Assembly: GCA_004020315.1 (NCBI GenBank)
Contig: SAQG01000020.1
Coordinates: 41,213-105,212, forward strand
Length of the DNA stretch: 64,000 bases
Direction of reading: 5' to 3'
Source of the DNA: Mesorhizobium sp.
GTDB taxonomy: Bacteria > Pseudomonadota > Alphaproteobacteria > Rhizobiales > Rhizobiaceae
Shown here piece by piece: positions 52,010 to 63,493 of this stretch. Both the position numbers and the translations under genes were made by a program. Under the pieces are notes generated by a model, which did no database searches, was not told where the DNA came from, and saw nothing but the letters and a program-made list of their open reading frames with translations. Positions within the stretch are counted from its first letter, which is position 1; each line of letters starts with the position of its first letter.

Positions 52010-53053
52010 TCAGCTGCCGGCTGCATTGAGTTTCTGGCGATACTGCTCGGCGTCCCAATTGATCAGTTCGTCGTTCTCGGCCGCGGTCAGATAGTTCAGC
52101 TTCGCCGCGACTTCGACCCGCGCCGTCACGTCGGCAAGGCAGCGCTGCATGGCATCGGCGCCGGCACTGGCGTCGCCGCGCATCAGCACGCCAAGCCCAG
52201 GAAACAGGATTGCCACGGGTGCACTGCCGCACCGTTCGGTGACACGTTTCACGTCCTCGTCGGGTTTCGCCAGCACCGAACCCGGGCCGAGAAAGATGAC
52301 GTGATCGGGATAGAGGCTGCCTCCCGACGCCATGCGGCAGCTTTCAGGATCGACCGCGACTGCATGCGCCTCGACATCCGCCGGTAGCCTGTAACCGGTG
52401 TGTCCGATGAGCGCCGTCAATGCGACGATGTTTGGCTCCGCCACCTCGCGGGGCGGCCGCGCCAGCAGCCCTGTGACGCGACGCAGCAGCGCCTCGGCGC
52501 CGGCGACGGTTTCGGCTGCGACGACCAGGCCGTGATTGGCAAGGATCAGGACATCGACCCCCGGCCGAAGGCGCTCGGCAATGCCCTGGGCGAGCGGCAG
52601 GCCCGGCCGGCGATAGGGAACATACGCCCATTCGAGGCCATCGAGGCGCTTGGCGATTTGAGCCTCGCAGTCGGCCTGGACGGCAAGCGAGATGGTGTCG
52701 ACGCAGTGGACATGCAGAACGACGCGCTGCGGCATCAGCGCGTGAACCGTGGTCTCGATCGAGGGGCGCAGCTTGCGTGTGTTGAGCGCCTCGATGGCGA
52801 AACCCTGTGGCCGATCGGCGGCGGGGTCGCGCTGTTCGACAGCCCTCAGCAGTGGGGGGATCGCCACTGGAACCATGATGTCTTCGGCGAGCGCATTCTT
52901 CAACCAGGTACCCGAAGCCTTGATCCAAAGCGTGTCGCCGGCTTTCAGCGAAGTGTTGCCGCCCGCGGCCTGGGTCAAATGCGGGTCGCGCCCAATATTG
53001 GCCGAAAGCGACCGCAACGCAGCCAGTTCCTGCGCATCCGCATTGATTGCCAT
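52010..53053 (-). CDS. Class II aldolase/adducin family protein
   Basis: This 347-residue protein resembles the N-terminal aldolase domain of bifunctional rhamnulose-1-phosphate aldolase proteins. The blocks AAGGNTSLKAGDTLWIKASG (about 28-47), VLHVHCVDTI (His-x-His metal ligands, about 114) and ILANHGLVVAAETV (His, about 172) fit the Zn-dependent class II aldolase site. AAGGAG precedes the ATG at 53053. A phosphorylated ketose from the neighbouring kinase is the likely substrate. It is the first gene of the leftward operon. Confidence 0.87.
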   Translation of the reverse strand: MAINADAQELAALRSLSANIGRDPHLTQAAGGNTSLKAGDTLWIKASGTWLKNALAEDIMVPVAIPPLLRAVEQRDPAADRPQGFAIEALNTRKLRPSIETTVHALMPQRVVLHVHCVDTISLAVQADCEAQIAKRLDGLEWAYVPYRRPGLPLAQGIAERLRPGVDVLILANHGLVVAAETVAGAEALLRRVTGLLARPPREVAEPNIVALTALIGHTGYRLPADVEAHAVAVDPESCRMASGGSLYPDHVIFLGPGSVLAKPDEDVKRVTERCGSAPVAILFPGLGVLMRGDASAGADAMQRCLADVTARVEVAAKLNYLTAAENDELINWDAEQYRQKLNAAGS

Positions 53054-53139
53054 CGAAACTCCTTCACAAACCGGCCGCGTGGCCACGGCTTTGAATGTCC
53101 CACTGAAGGGATAGCGAGTGATGCTGGTATCGCAGATGC

Positions 53140-53218
53140 GAGTAAGTTACGTCAATAGTGATCTTATCCCGTCAAATGGAGCTTGCAATCTGATCCGCGT
53201 TGAGTAAGTTGCACCAAT
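53140..53218. promoter_or_regulatory. Direct repeats in the DeoR/aldolase divergent region
   Basis: GAGTAAGTTACGTCAAT (53140-53156) and GAGTAAGTTGCACCAAT (53202-53218) agree at 14 of 17 positions and are 62 bases apart. They lie in the 200-base gap between the divergent aldolase and DeoR genes. DeoR-family repressors often use repeated sites, so these are candidate operators for both directions. Confidence 0.5.
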
Positions 53219-53253
53219 TGCCGTGGCAAAATGGCATTTCGGGAGGGTATCCG

Positions 53254-54036
53254 TTGAGCGACTCCGGCCGCCAGCGTCAGATTGTCGAGCTGTTGCGGGA
53301 TCGCCCCTTCGCCTCGGTGCGCGAGCTGCAGGAGCGGCTCGGCGTGTCGGCGGCGACGGTGCGGCGCGACATCGACAAGATCGACGAGGCCGGCCAAGCA
53401 CGGAAGGTCTATGGCGGCATCTCGGCGCTCGATGGCGCTTCGCAGGCGGGCGTCGCCTATGCCAGGCCCTATGACGAGAACCGCGATCTCGCGGTCGAAG
53501 CAAAGCGGCAGATCGCCGCCCTCGCGGCGACGATGGTGCGCGATGGCGACGCGGTCATCGTGCATGGCGGTTCGACCTGTTTCCATCTCGGCGTCAAGCT
53601 CGCTGACCGCAACATCCGGCTCTATACCAACTCGATGCCGCTCGTGGCCTATTTGAGCGACCACGGCCATTGCAGCCTGACCGTTGCCGGGGGTGAACTT
53701 CATCGCGAGCCTGGCATCATCCATTCGCTCACCCAGTCCGTGCCCTTCTATGCGTCGAAGTTCTTTCTTGGCGCGCAAGGCATCGGCCAGCAGGGCGTGC
53801 TGGAATCGCATCCACTGCTGGTCCGCTCCATCGTCGAGCTCAGCCTATGCGCCGACCAGATCGTGGTGTTGGCCGACAGCCGCAAACTTTCGATCCATGC
53901 GCGCAACGTTGCGCTGCCCTTGTCGCGGATCGGCACGCTGGTGACCGACGACGGCCTCGCCGATGTCGACGCACGCATGCTGGAAGACGCCGGTGTCATG
54001 GTGCGGATCGCCTCTGTTTCGGGAGCCATCCCGTGA
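53254..54036 (+). CDS. DeoR-family regulator
   Basis: This 260-residue repressor has an N-terminal DeoR helix-turn-helix (about 5-50: RQRQIVELLRDRPFASVREL, then GVSAATVRRDIDKIDEAG) and a sugar-phosphate-binding C-terminal domain with GDAVIVHGGSTCFHLG (about 88-103) and VLADSRKLSI. The TTG at 53254 is the likely start, with GGGAGGG 7 bases upstream. It heads a rightward operon and overlaps the kinase gene by GTGA. A phosphorylated sugar is the usual inducer. Confidence 0.9.
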   Translation: MSDSGRQRQIVELLRDRPFASVRELQERLGVSAATVRRDIDKIDEAGQARKVYGGISALDGASQAGVAYARPYDENRDLAVEAKRQIAALAATMVRDGDAVIVHGGSTCFHLGVKLADRNIRLYTNSMPLVAYLSDHGHCSLTVAGGELHREPGIIHSLTQSVPFYASKFFLGAQGIGQQGVLESHPLLVRSIVELSLCADQIVVLADSRKLSIHARNVALPLSRIGTLVTDDGLADVDARMLEDAGVMVRIASVSGAIP

Positions 54037-55408
54037 AGGTGGCCGTCCTCGATTTCGGCAAGACCAACTCGAAGCTGTTCGTCTTCGACCAGCACGGGCA
54101 GATTCTCGACGAGCGCCGGACCCAGCCGAACTGGGTGCGCGAAGGCGGCTTCAGCGTGCTCGACGAGGCAGCGCTTCACGATTGGGCGGCTCGCGCCGTC
54201 GGCGAAGCGGTCGACATCCATGGCATAGAGGGATTGATGATTTCGGGCCATGGCTGCACGTTTGCCTTGGTCGACGATGCGGCGCTGACCCATCCCATAC
54301 TCGACTACGAGCAGGAGCCGCCGGCTGAGATTGCCGCGCAGATCGATCGCCGCATTCCGGATTTCGCCGAAACCTTCTCGCCGCGCCTGCCGCTCGGCTT
54401 CAATTACGGTCGCCACATGCTGTGGCTGAAGGCGGTGCGACCCGATGTATTCGCTGCGACGAAATCGATCCTTGGCTATCCGCAATACTGGAGCTGGCGT
54501 TTTGGTGGCCGGGCAGCATCAGAGGTGTCCTATCTCGGCTGTCACTCGCACCTGTGGGCGCCGCGCAAACGTGATTTCAGTTCACTGGTCGATGCCGAGG
54601 GCTGGCGCGGCCAGATGCCCGCCTTCGAGCGTGCCGGAGCCGTCATCGGCGAGCGCCGCTTCGGCGAGGCGACGCGGCCGATCGCCATCCACAACGGTGT
54701 CCATGACAGCAATGCGGCGCTCTATGCCTATCGCCGGCAGGAGCTTGGGCCGGTCACTGTCGTCTCGACCGGCACCTGGGTCGTCGTGCTCAATCCGAAC
54801 TGCCCGCTCGACGCGCTCGATCGCGACCGCGACATGCTGGTCAATGTCGATGTCGATGGTGGCCCGGTGCCGACCATCCGCTTCATGGGCGGCCGTGAAT
54901 TCGCGACGATCAGCGCCGGCTGGCAGGGCGCGATCGCCTCCTCAGCCGTGCAGCAGGTGATCGACGCCGGCATCATGGCGCTGCCCAGCTTCGCGCCGGG
55001 CGGGCCGATGCCTGGCCATCCCGGCGAACTGGTCGGTCGCACACCCAGCACCGAGGAGCGCGCGGCCGTAGCGCTGCTCTACGTCGCGCTGATGATCGAT
55101 CTGTGTCTCGACCTGATCCATTCGAACAATACGGTGATTGTCGATGGCGGGCTGAACAGTGGCGGCGTGCTCGCTAGCCTGCTGGCGCAACTGCGTCCCG
55201 GCCAGGCCTTTATGCAGGGCGCCACGCTGGAGGGCAGCGCCACCGGAGCGGCGGCTCTTGCCTTCGAGAGTGTTGGACGCGAATTTGCCGCCGAGGCGCC
55301 GGAGCCTGTTCGTGCTTCAAGCTTCACCGGGCTTGCCGGCTATCGCGACAGCTGGCGCGGCCTCGCCGCCGACCGAGGCGTCACCGGTGCTGCAGCGGGA
55401 GGTGCACG

Positions 55409-55412
<4 letters not shown>
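54033..55412 (+). CDS. FGGY-family carbohydrate kinase (fuculokinase/rhamnulokinase-like)
   Basis: This 459-residue kinase has [17 protein letters not shown] (about 3-19) with the Lys-Thr-Asn form of the phosphate-1 motif, typical of the rhamnulose/fuculose-type branch, [13 protein letters not shown] (about 70), [14 protein letters not shown] with the catalytic-type Asp (about 230), [12 protein letters not shown] and [20 protein letters not shown] near 370. It starts at GTG 54033, overlapping DeoR. It overlaps the importer ATPase gene by 4 bases, so the imported sugar is probably its substrate. Confidence 0.88.
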
Positions 55413-56949
<1,537 letters not shown>

Positions 56950-56953
<4 letters not shown>

Positions 56954-57948
56954 CCGACAAGGCAACCGAGATGAGCGCAGGTGACCAGGCGGTCGGCAGG
57001 AGCCGGCGGCTGCGCACTGCCTTCGCCGCGCTTGGCATGCTGCCGGTCCTGATCCTTTTGGCGGCCGGCTTCCAGTTCATGAACCCGCGCTTCCTCACCG
57101 AGACCAACCTGCTGATCGTCACGCAGCAGTCGTCGATCAACATCGTGCTCGCGGCCGGCATGACCTTCGTCATCCTTACCGGCGGCATCGACCTGTCGGT
57201 CGGCTCCATCCTTGCCGCCTCGGCGATGGTGGCGGTGATTGTGTCGCTGGTGCCGGAGTGGGGCATGCTCGGCGTGCCGGCGGCCATTCTGGTCGGCCTC
57301 GGCTTCGGCGTCATCAACGGGCTGCTCGTCGCCTACATCAAACTGCCGCCTTTTATCGTCACGCTGGGTTCGCTGACGGCCGTGCGCGGCGTCGCCCGCC
57401 TGCTCGGCCAGGACACCACGGTGTTCAACTCGGACCTGCCGTTCGACTTCATCGGCAACGGTTCGCTGTTCGGTATCCCCTGGCTGGTCATCATTGCCCT
57501 GTCGGTCGTGGTCCTGTCCTGGCTGGTGCTCAAGCGCACCGTGCTCGGCACCTGGATCTATGCTGTCGGCGGCAATGCCGAGGCCGCCCGCCTCACCGGC
57601 ATCAAAGTGCCGCTGGTGCTGCTCTTCGTCTACGGCGTTTCCGGGCTTCTGGCCGGCCTTGGCGGCGCCATGTCGGCGGCCCGGCTCTACGCGGCCAATG
57701 GGCTGCAGCTTGGGCAGTCCTACGAACTCGACGCAATTGCCGCGGTCATTCTCGGCGGCACCAGCTTCGTCGGCGGCGTCGGCTCGATCTGGGGCACGCT
57801 GATCGGCGGGCTGATCATAGCGGTGCTCTCCAACGGGCTCATCCTGGCCGGTGTTTCGGACATCTGGCAGTACATCATCAAGGGATTGGTCATCATCGTG
57901 GCGGTCGCCCTCGACCGCTACAGGCTCCAGGCAGGAGCAAGAACGTGA
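56950..57948 (+). CDS. Sugar ABC transporter permease (RbsC type)
   Basis: This 332-residue inner-membrane permease has about ten helices. The family block [20 protein letters not shown] (about 73-92) and [20 protein letters not shown] near the C terminus mark the RbsC class. It overlaps the ATPase gene by 4 bases and ends 78 bases before the binding-protein gene. A positively charged loop near the first helix orients the N terminus inward. Confidence 0.93.
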
Positions 57949-58026
57949 TTGACCTTAGTCGCCGGCGTCAACGACCCGGTTTCATGTAACGCACCGTGAG
58001 AGGCGCGGGGCATCAGGAGGAAAACA

Positions 58027-58965
58027 ATGAAGACCATCGCTAAACTGCTCTGCGGCGTTGCCCTCGCGGCCGTCGCCATCGCACCGGCTTCGGCCAAGGA
58101 TCTGAACAAGGTCGGTATCTCGGTCGGCCTGCTCGGCAACCCGTTCTTCGTCGCCACCATCAAGGGCATCGAAGACGCGGCCAGGAAGATCAACCCGAAT
58201 GTCGAGGTGACATCGGTGTCGGCCGACTACGACCTCAACAAACAGGTCTCGCAGGTCGACTCCTTCATCGCGGCCGGCGTCGACGTGATCATGCTCAACG
58301 CCGTCGATGCCAAGGCGATCGCGCCGGCGGTGAAGAAGGCGCAGGCGGCGGGCATCGTGGTTGCCGCGTTTGACGTTTCGGCGCCGGGAGCCGACGTCAC
58401 CGTGATGACCAACAACGTCAAGGCCGGCGAAGTGGCCTGCCAGTATCTGGTCGACCACACCGGCGGCAAGGGTGACTATGTCATCCTGAACGGGCCGGCA
58501 TCGTCGTCGATCCTGGAGCGGGTGAAGGGCTGCAAGGACGTGCTCGCGAAGCACCCGGATATCAAGATCCTCTCCGACGACCAGAATGCCGAAGGCTCGC
58601 GCGACGGCGGCCTGAAAGTGTTCCAGTCGCTGCTGACCCGCTTCGACAAAATCGACGCGGTGTTCGCCATCAACGATCCGACGGCGATCGGCGCCCAGCT
58701 TGCGGCCAAGCAGCTCAACCGCTCGGAGTTCATCTTCACCGCAGTCGACGGCGCGCCCGACATCGAGAAGGAACTCGCTTCCGGCACGTCGATGATCAAG
58801 GCGTCGGCCTCGCAGGATCCCTACGTCATGGCTGGCCAGTCGCTGCAGATGGCGGCTGAAGTGCTCGCCGGCAAAAAGCCGGCCGAGGCGACGGTGCTGC
58901 TCGACCCGCAGCTGATCACGGCCGAGAACCTGAAGGACTACAAGGGCTGGACCGCGGCCCGCTAG
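58027..58965 (+). CDS. Sugar ABC transporter periplasmic binding protein (RbsB type)
   Basis: This 312-residue periplasmic protein has a signal peptide (residues 1-24, ending APASA). Its mature part starts KDLNKVGISVGLLGNPFFVA, followed by VIMLNAVDAKAIAPAVKKAQ, NGPASSSILERVKGC and FAINDPTAIGAQLAAKQL, the Peripla_BP_4 two-lobe pattern. CAGGAGG precedes the ATG. In this operon the binding protein is last of the transport genes rather than first, and a strong terminator follows. Confidence 0.93.
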   Translation: MKTIAKLLCGVALAAVAIAPASAKDLNKVGISVGLLGNPFFVATIKGIEDAARKINPNVEVTSVSADYDLNKQVSQVDSFIAAGVDVIMLNAVDAKAIAPAVKKAQAAGIVVAAFDVSAPGADVTVMTNNVKAGEVACQYLVDHTGGKGDYVILNGPASSSILERVKGCKDVLAKHPDIKILSDDQNAEGSRDGGLKVFQSLLTRFDKIDAVFAINDPTAIGAQLAAKQLNRSEFIFTAVDGAPDIEKELASGTSMIKASASQDPYVMAGQSLQMAAEVLAGKKPAEATVLLDPQLITAENLKDYKGWTAAR

Positions 58966-58983
58966 CTTAGAGCCTCCCAAGGC

Positions 58984-59020
58984 TGGTGCGGCCGGGACGG
59001 CCGGCCGCACCAATTTTTTG
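58984..59020 (+). terminator. Rho-independent terminator after the sugar importer
   Basis: TGGTGCGGCCG (58984-58994) pairs with CGGCCGCACCA (59002-59012) in a perfect 11-bp stem and is followed by ATTTTTTG. It ends or attenuates the importer transcript before the epimerase gene at 59094. Confidence 0.85.
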
Positions 59021-59093
59021 TTTGAGCGTCGGATTTTTCCCAAATCCGGTTCCCGCTTGTGGGTCCGATGCTCTCGAGCAGCAGGAGACGATC

Positions 59094-59987
59094 ATGTCGC
59101 GCATTGGAATCCATTCTTTCGTCTGGTCGGCGAGCTCGGCGCAAGGCGACCTCGAGCGGACGCTGGCCAACACCAAAGAGGCCGGCTTCGACCTGATCGA
59201 ATTCTCCTATCTCGACCCTGCCAATGTCGACATAGGCAAGCTGGCCAAGCGCATCGCCGAGCTCGATCTCGGCGTGGCGATCAGCATCGGACTACCGGCC
59301 GACGGCAACATTTCAAGCGCCGACAAGGCGATTGCCGCGCACGGCGTCGAAATCCTGAAACGTACGATCGCGCTCACCCGCGATCTCGGCGGCCGGAAGG
59401 TCGCCGGCATTCTCAGCACCAGCCATGGATTGCAGACCGAGGCGCCGACGCGCGACCAGTGGAACCGCAGCGCCGGCACGCTTGCCCAGGTGGCGGAGAC
59501 CGCCAAGGCCGCTGGCGTCACGCTCAACCTCGAGATCGTCAACCGCTTCGAGAGCAATCTACTCAACACCGCGGCACAAGGGTTGGCCTTCATCGAGGAC
59601 ACCGGCTCCGACAACATCTTCCTGCATCTCGACACTTTCCATATGAACATCGAGGAGGCCGATGTCGGGCTGGCTATCCGCCACGCGACTGACAAGATCG
59701 GCTATGTCCATATCGGCGAGAGCCATCGCGGCTTCCTCGGCACCGGCAACATCGACTTTGCCGCGATCTTCGATGCGCTGACCGCAATCGGCTACAGCGA
59801 CGACCTCAGCTTCGAATCCTTCTCATCGGAGATCGTCGACGAGAACCTGTCGAAGAAAACCGCCATCTGGCGCAATCTGTGGACCGACAATATGGAGCTG
59901 GCCCGGCATGCACGCCGCTTCATCGCCATCGGGCTGGAGACGGCACGGCGCAAGGCCGAGCTTGTTTCATCAAGCCATCGGCCTTAG
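59094..59987 (+). CDS. Sugar isomerase/epimerase, D-tagatose 3-epimerase-like TIM barrel
   Basis: This 297-residue xylose isomerase-like TIM barrel has the ketose 3-epimerase pattern: Glu in NLEIVNRFESNLLNT (about 144), Asp and His in HLDTFHMNIEEADV (about 180-183), His in YVHIGESHRGFLG (about 206; with Arg) and Glu in SFESFSSE (about 243). GGAGACG precedes the ATG at 59094. It lies downstream of a terminator, so it may have readthrough or its own promoter. It probably interconverts the imported ketose before phosphorylation by the upstream kinase (inference). Confidence 0.88.
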   Translation: MSRIGIHSFVWSASSAQGDLERTLANTKEAGFDLIEFSYLDPANVDIGKLAKRIAELDLGVAISIGLPADGNISSADKAIAAHGVEILKRTIALTRDLGGRKVAGILSTSHGLQTEAPTRDQWNRSAGTLAQVAETAKAAGVTLNLEIVNRFESNLLNTAAQGLAFIEDTGSDNIFLHLDTFHMNIEEADVGLAIRHATDKIGYVHIGESHRGFLGTGNIDFAAIFDALTAIGYSDDLSFESFSSEIVDENLSKKTAIWRNLWTDNMELARHARRFIAIGLETARRKAELVSSSHRP

Positions 59988-60030
59988 GGCCACTCGATGT
60001 TTATCGCCCAGGCCTTCCTGTTTGCGATCC

Positions 60031-61215
60031 TCAGGCCAGCTCAAAACGTTCCACGGCGCGCATGATGCCACGCAGCTCGGCTAGGCCTTTCAGGCGGCCG
60101 ATCAATGAGTAGCCGGGGTTGATCCTGGTCTTGCCGAGATCGTCGGCGAGCAGATGGCCATGATCGGGGCGCATTGGAATCCGCCAGTCGGCGCGACCTT
60201 CCCTACTGCGGCGCGTCTCTTCCTGCATCAAAGCGAGGATGACATGCGCCATGTCGGTGCCGCCCTCCAGATGCTCGGCTTCATAGAAGGAGCCGTCATC
60301 CTCGATGGTCACATTGCGCAGATGGACGAAATGGATCCGGTCGGCGAATTCCTTGACCATGCCGACAATGTCGTTGTCTGCGCGCGTACCGTAGGAGCCG
60401 GTGCAGAATGTCAGGCCGTTTGCCGGGCTGTCGACGGCGTTGAGGATAAAACGCGCGTCCTCGGCGGTCGAAACGATCCGCGGCAGGCCATAAAGCGAGA
60501 ATGGCGGGTCGTCGGGATGGATGCACATGCGCACGCCCTCCTGCTCGGCCACCGGAATGATCTCGCGCAAAAACCAGGCAAGATTGTCGCGCAACTCCTT
60601 CGGCCCGATCGAGTCATATTCCGCCAATGCCTCGCGAAAACTGTCGCGGTCGTAGCTGCGCTCGGTCGCCGGCAGGCCGGCAATGAGATTGCGCTCGATC
60701 CTGTCGATCTGCTCTTCGCTCAATTCCTTCAGTCGCGATTCCGCTTCGGCGATACGTGCCGCGCTGTAGCTGGCTTCGGCATTCCTGCGCTTCAGGACGA
60801 ACAGGTCGTATGCGGCAAAATCGATCGCATCGAAACGCAGGGCATAGCCCGTCGTTGGAAGCCGATAGGCAAGGTCGGTGCGGGTCCAGTCGACCACCGG
60901 CATGAAATTGTAGCAGATGGTCTTTGTGCTGGCTTTCGCCAGCGCGCGGATGGTGTCTTGGTACCAACCCACATAACGCTGCCGTTCCGCCGAGCCGATC
61001 TTGATCGAATTGTGGACGGGAATGCTCTCTACTACAGACCAGGTCAGCCCTTCGGCCTCGATGATCCGCTTGCGCTCCAGGATGTCCGTCAAAGGCCAGG
61101 CGCGGCCGTCATAAATATTATGCAGGGCGGATACGATGCCGGTGGCACCGGCCTGCTTGACGTGATCGAGCGTCACCGGATCATCCGGACCATACCAGCG
61201 CCAGCATTGTTCCAT
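60031..61215 (-). CDS. uxuA: UxuA, mannonate dehydratase
   Basis: This 394-residue enzyme dehydrates D-mannonate to 2-keto-3-deoxygluconate, needing Fe2+ or Mn2+. It starts with the family-typical [20 protein letters not shown] and has [17 protein letters not shown], then [37 protein letters not shown] (metal ligands Cys/His), [20 protein letters not shown] and [12 protein letters not shown] near the C terminus. ATG at 61215 follows AAAGGAAAATCC. It is the glucuronate branch of hexuronate breakdown. It is divergent from an SDR gene. Confidence 0.95.
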   Translation of the reverse strand: MEQCWRWYGPDDPVTLDHVKQAGATGIVSALHNIYDGRAWPLTDILERKRIIEAEGLTWSVVESIPVHNSIKIGSAERQRYVGWYQDTIRALAKASTKTICYNFMPVVDWTRTDLAYRLPTTGYALRFDAIDFAAYDLFVLKRRNAEASYSAARIAEAESRLKELSEEQIDRIERNLIAGLPATERSYDRDSFREALAEYDSIGPKELRDNLAWFLREIIPVAEQEGVRMCIHPDDPPFSLYGLPRIVSTAEDARFILNAVDSPANGLTFCTGSYGTRADNDIVGMVKEFADRIHFVHLRNVTIEDDGSFYEAEHLEGGTDMAHVILALMQEETRRSREGRADWRIPMRPDHGHLLADDLGKTRINPGYSLIGRLKGLAELRGIMRAVERFELA

Positions 61216-61248
61216 CGAGGATTTTCCTTTGCGATAAAACAGAACCGT

Positions 61249-61264
61249 ATTGTTGGACCACAAT
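61249..61264. promoter_or_regulatory. ATTGT-N6-ACAAT dyad between uxuA and the SDR gene
   Basis: ATTGT-TGGACC-ACAAT is a perfect 5-bp inverted repeat with inner partial symmetry (TGG/CCA). It lies in the 76-base gap between the divergent uxuA and SDR starts, so a bound regulator could control both. It is a candidate operator of a UxuR/KdgR-type regulator outside the window. Confidence 0.4.
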
Positions 61265-61291
61265 GGAAGTCAAATTAAAGGAGTTTGCGCA

Positions 61292-62077
61292 ATGAAGGAT
61301 TTCGACGGCAAGATCGCTCTGGTGACGGGGACGACCGGGATCGGCCTGGCGACCGCCAGACGTCTTGCGGCGGGTGGCGCGGCGATCATCGCCTGCGGCA
61401 TCGACCGTGCGGCCAATGCGGCGATGACAGCGGAACTGGACAGCTCCGGCGCCGAGGCGCTGGTGATGGCCGTCGACGTCTCCGTGCCGGATCAGGTTCG
61501 CGACGCGGTCGCGGCCGGCGTCGAGCGGTTCGGCGGCATCGATATCATCGTCAATTCCGCGGCGGTCCATCCATATGGAACCGCTGTTAGCACCGATTTC
61601 GACACCTGGAACCAGGCGATGTCCGTCAATGTCGGCTCGATCTACCTGACCGCGCATTTCGGCATCCCGGAAATGATCAGGCGAGGCGGCGGCGCCATCG
61701 TCAACGTGGCTTCGGTGCAGGGCTTTGCCTGCCAGCAGAACGTCGCCGCTTATGCTACGACCAAGGGCGCCATCCACACACTGACGCGCTCTCTGGCGCT
61801 CGACTATGCGCGCGCCGGCATTCGCGTCAATTCCGTCAGCCCGGGCTCGATCCGCACCCCGATCCTGGAAAAGGCGGCGCGCGGCGAAAACGGCACCGAC
61901 GCCGATGTCGAAGCCGCCTACAGGCGCTTCGGCGAAGCCCACCCCATCGGGCGCATCGGCGAGCCGGAAGAAGTGGCGGAACTCATCGCCTTTCTGTGTT
62001 CGTCGAAAGCCGGGTTCTGCACCGGTGCGGACTACAGGATCGATGGCGGTCTCACTGCCGGCATCGGCGTCAAGTAG
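61292..62077 (+). CDS. Short-chain dehydrogenase/reductase, possible mannonate oxidoreductase
   Basis: This 261-residue SDR has cofactor motif TGTTGIGLAT (about 11-20), a NSAAVHP variant of NNAG (about 88), Ser in NVASVQGFA and catalytic Tyr-x3-Lys in AAYATTKGAIHTL (about 153-157), and a C-terminal IDGG motif. It is divergent from uxuA. In Bacillus the mannonate oxidoreductase gene beside uxuA encodes an SDR, so this may be the fructuronate reductase that makes mannonate. AAAGGAG precedes the ATG at 61292. Confidence 0.87.
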   Translation: MKDFDGKIALVTGTTGIGLATARRLAAGGAAIIACGIDRAANAAMTAELDSSGAEALVMAVDVSVPDQVRDAVAAGVERFGGIDIIVNSAAVHPYGTAVSTDFDTWNQAMSVNVGSIYLTAHFGIPEMIRRGGGAIVNVASVQGFACQQNVAAYATTKGAIHTLTRSLALDYARAGIRVNSVSPGSIRTPILEKAARGENGTDADVEAAYRRFGEAHPIGRIGEPEEVAELIAFLCSSKAGFCTGADYRIDGGLTAGIGVK

Positions 62078-62281
62078 AGCAGGAAGATCGGTCTCGGTGG
62101 GCAAACAATGGCGCGTAACATGCGCGAGTTTGCATAGTGCACTTGCAGCCGAGTCAACCGTCTGATTCCCTTGGTTACGCTGGGCTGTCCTGATTCGCTC
62201 ACTGTTCAAAGTCTTGCAGTGCGCGGACAACAAGCCTTCCACCGACCGCTGCGCTAGCGCATTCAAGGGGAGAGACGGCAA

Positions 62282-63289
62282 ATGAACACTGCAACGAGGC
62301 CGGCAATCTCAGAGATGAGGCCCAAGATATCCGTCATCGGGGTTGGCGGCGGTGGCGGCAACGCCATCAACAACATGATCGCCGAAGGCCTGCAAGGCAC
62401 CGAATTTATCGTTGCCAACACCGATGCCCAGGCGCTCACCATGTCGAAGGCAACGCGGCTGATCCAATTGGGAGCGCACGTCACGGAAGGCCTGGGTGCA
62501 GGATCGCTGCCCGAGGTCGGCCATGCCGCAGCCGTGGAATCGATCGACGAAATCATGGACCATCTTGCGGGAACGCATATGTGTTTCGTAACCGCGGGCA
62601 TGGGAGGCGGAACTGGAACTGGTGCAGCACCGGTCATAGCGCAGGCCGCGCGCAACGCGGGAATACTGACGGTGGCCGTCGTCACCAAGCCGTTCGTCTT
62701 CGAAGGGAACCGTCGAATGCATGCGGCCAATGAGGGAATCGAGCGGCTCCGCGAAAGCGCCGATACCGTCATCGTCATCCCGAACCAGAACCTCTTCAGG
62801 ATCGCCGATGCCAAGACGACCTTCGCGGACGCTTTCGCCATGGCGGACCGCGTCCTCTACGCGGGTGTCGGCTGCATCACCGATCTCATCGTCAAGGAAG
62901 GGCTGATCAATCTCGACTTCGCCGATGTGAAGTCGGTGATGCGCGACATGGGTCGCGCGATGATGGGAACCGGCGAAGCCACTGGGGAGGACCGCGCCAG
63001 GAAGGCGGCCGAAGCGGCAATCGCAAACCCGCTTCTCGACGAAGCGTCGATGATGGGCGCCAAGGGTGTCCTTGTCTCGATATCGGGCGGCACTGATATG
63101 ACGCTGTTCGAGGTCGACGAGGCTGCCACCCGCATCCGCGAGGAGGTCGACGCCGACGCCGATATCATCGTCGGCGCCATTTTCGACAAGGCACTCGCAG
63201 GAAAATTCAGGGTATCGGTCGTTGCGACGGGATTGCGGCGCGGGCTTGAGATCCCGCTGACGGCGGGGTCGGAACTCCGCATGAACTGA
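62282..63289 (+). CDS. ftsZ: FtsZ, short form (FtsZ2-like) lacking the C-terminal tail
   Basis: This 335-residue tubulin-like GTPase has the nucleotide-binding signature [10 protein letters not shown] (about 108-117), the N-terminal [13 protein letters not shown] and the T7-loop [11 protein letters not shown] with catalytic Asp residues (about 212). A full-length alphaproteobacterial FtsZ has about 500-590 residues, with a long linker and the C-terminal peptide that binds FtsA; here it ends just after the GTPase domain (GSELRMN). Rhizobia are known to carry a dispensable short FtsZ2. GGGGAGAGACGG precedes the ATG. It stands alone, with no other dcw-cluster genes. Confidence 0.93.
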   Translation: MNTATRPAISEMRPKISVIGVGGGGGNAINNMIAEGLQGTEFIVANTDAQALTMSKATRLIQLGAHVTEGLGAGSLPEVGHAAAVESIDEIMDHLAGTHMCFVTAGMGGGTGTGAAPVIAQAARNAGILTVAVVTKPFVFEGNRRMHAANEGIERLRESADTVIVIPNQNLFRIADAKTTFADAFAMADRVLYAGVGCITDLIVKEGLINLDFADVKSVMRDMGRAMMGTGEATGEDRARKAAEAAIANPLLDEASMMGAKGVLVSISGGTDMTLFEVDEAATRIREEVDADADIIVGAIFDKALAGKFRVSVVATGLRRGLEIPLTAGSELRMN

Positions 63290-63366
63290 TCGGCAAAAGG
63301 CAATTCATGGCGTGGCAGCGCCGATTGGAATGCCCCAGCGGCGAACAGCTGACGCCGGCACCAAAG

Positions 63367-63406
63367 AAAAACCCAGCAACCTTTTTGAGATTTCTGGGGT
63401 TTTTTT
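63367..63406 (+). terminator. Terminator after ftsZ
   Basis: AAAAACCCAG (63367-63376) pairs with CTGGGGTTTT (with one bulged G) across a loop of about 17 bases, and a T-run of 7 follows. It ends the ftsZ transcript 78 bases downstream of the stop codon. Confidence 0.5.
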
Positions 63407-63493
63407 GTCGAAGCTGGTTGCCAGGACAGGATTGGACTTTTCTGTCCGCTGCGTCGGGTTTTAAATCAACCGGCCAGCGCGCTTCAAACGCAA

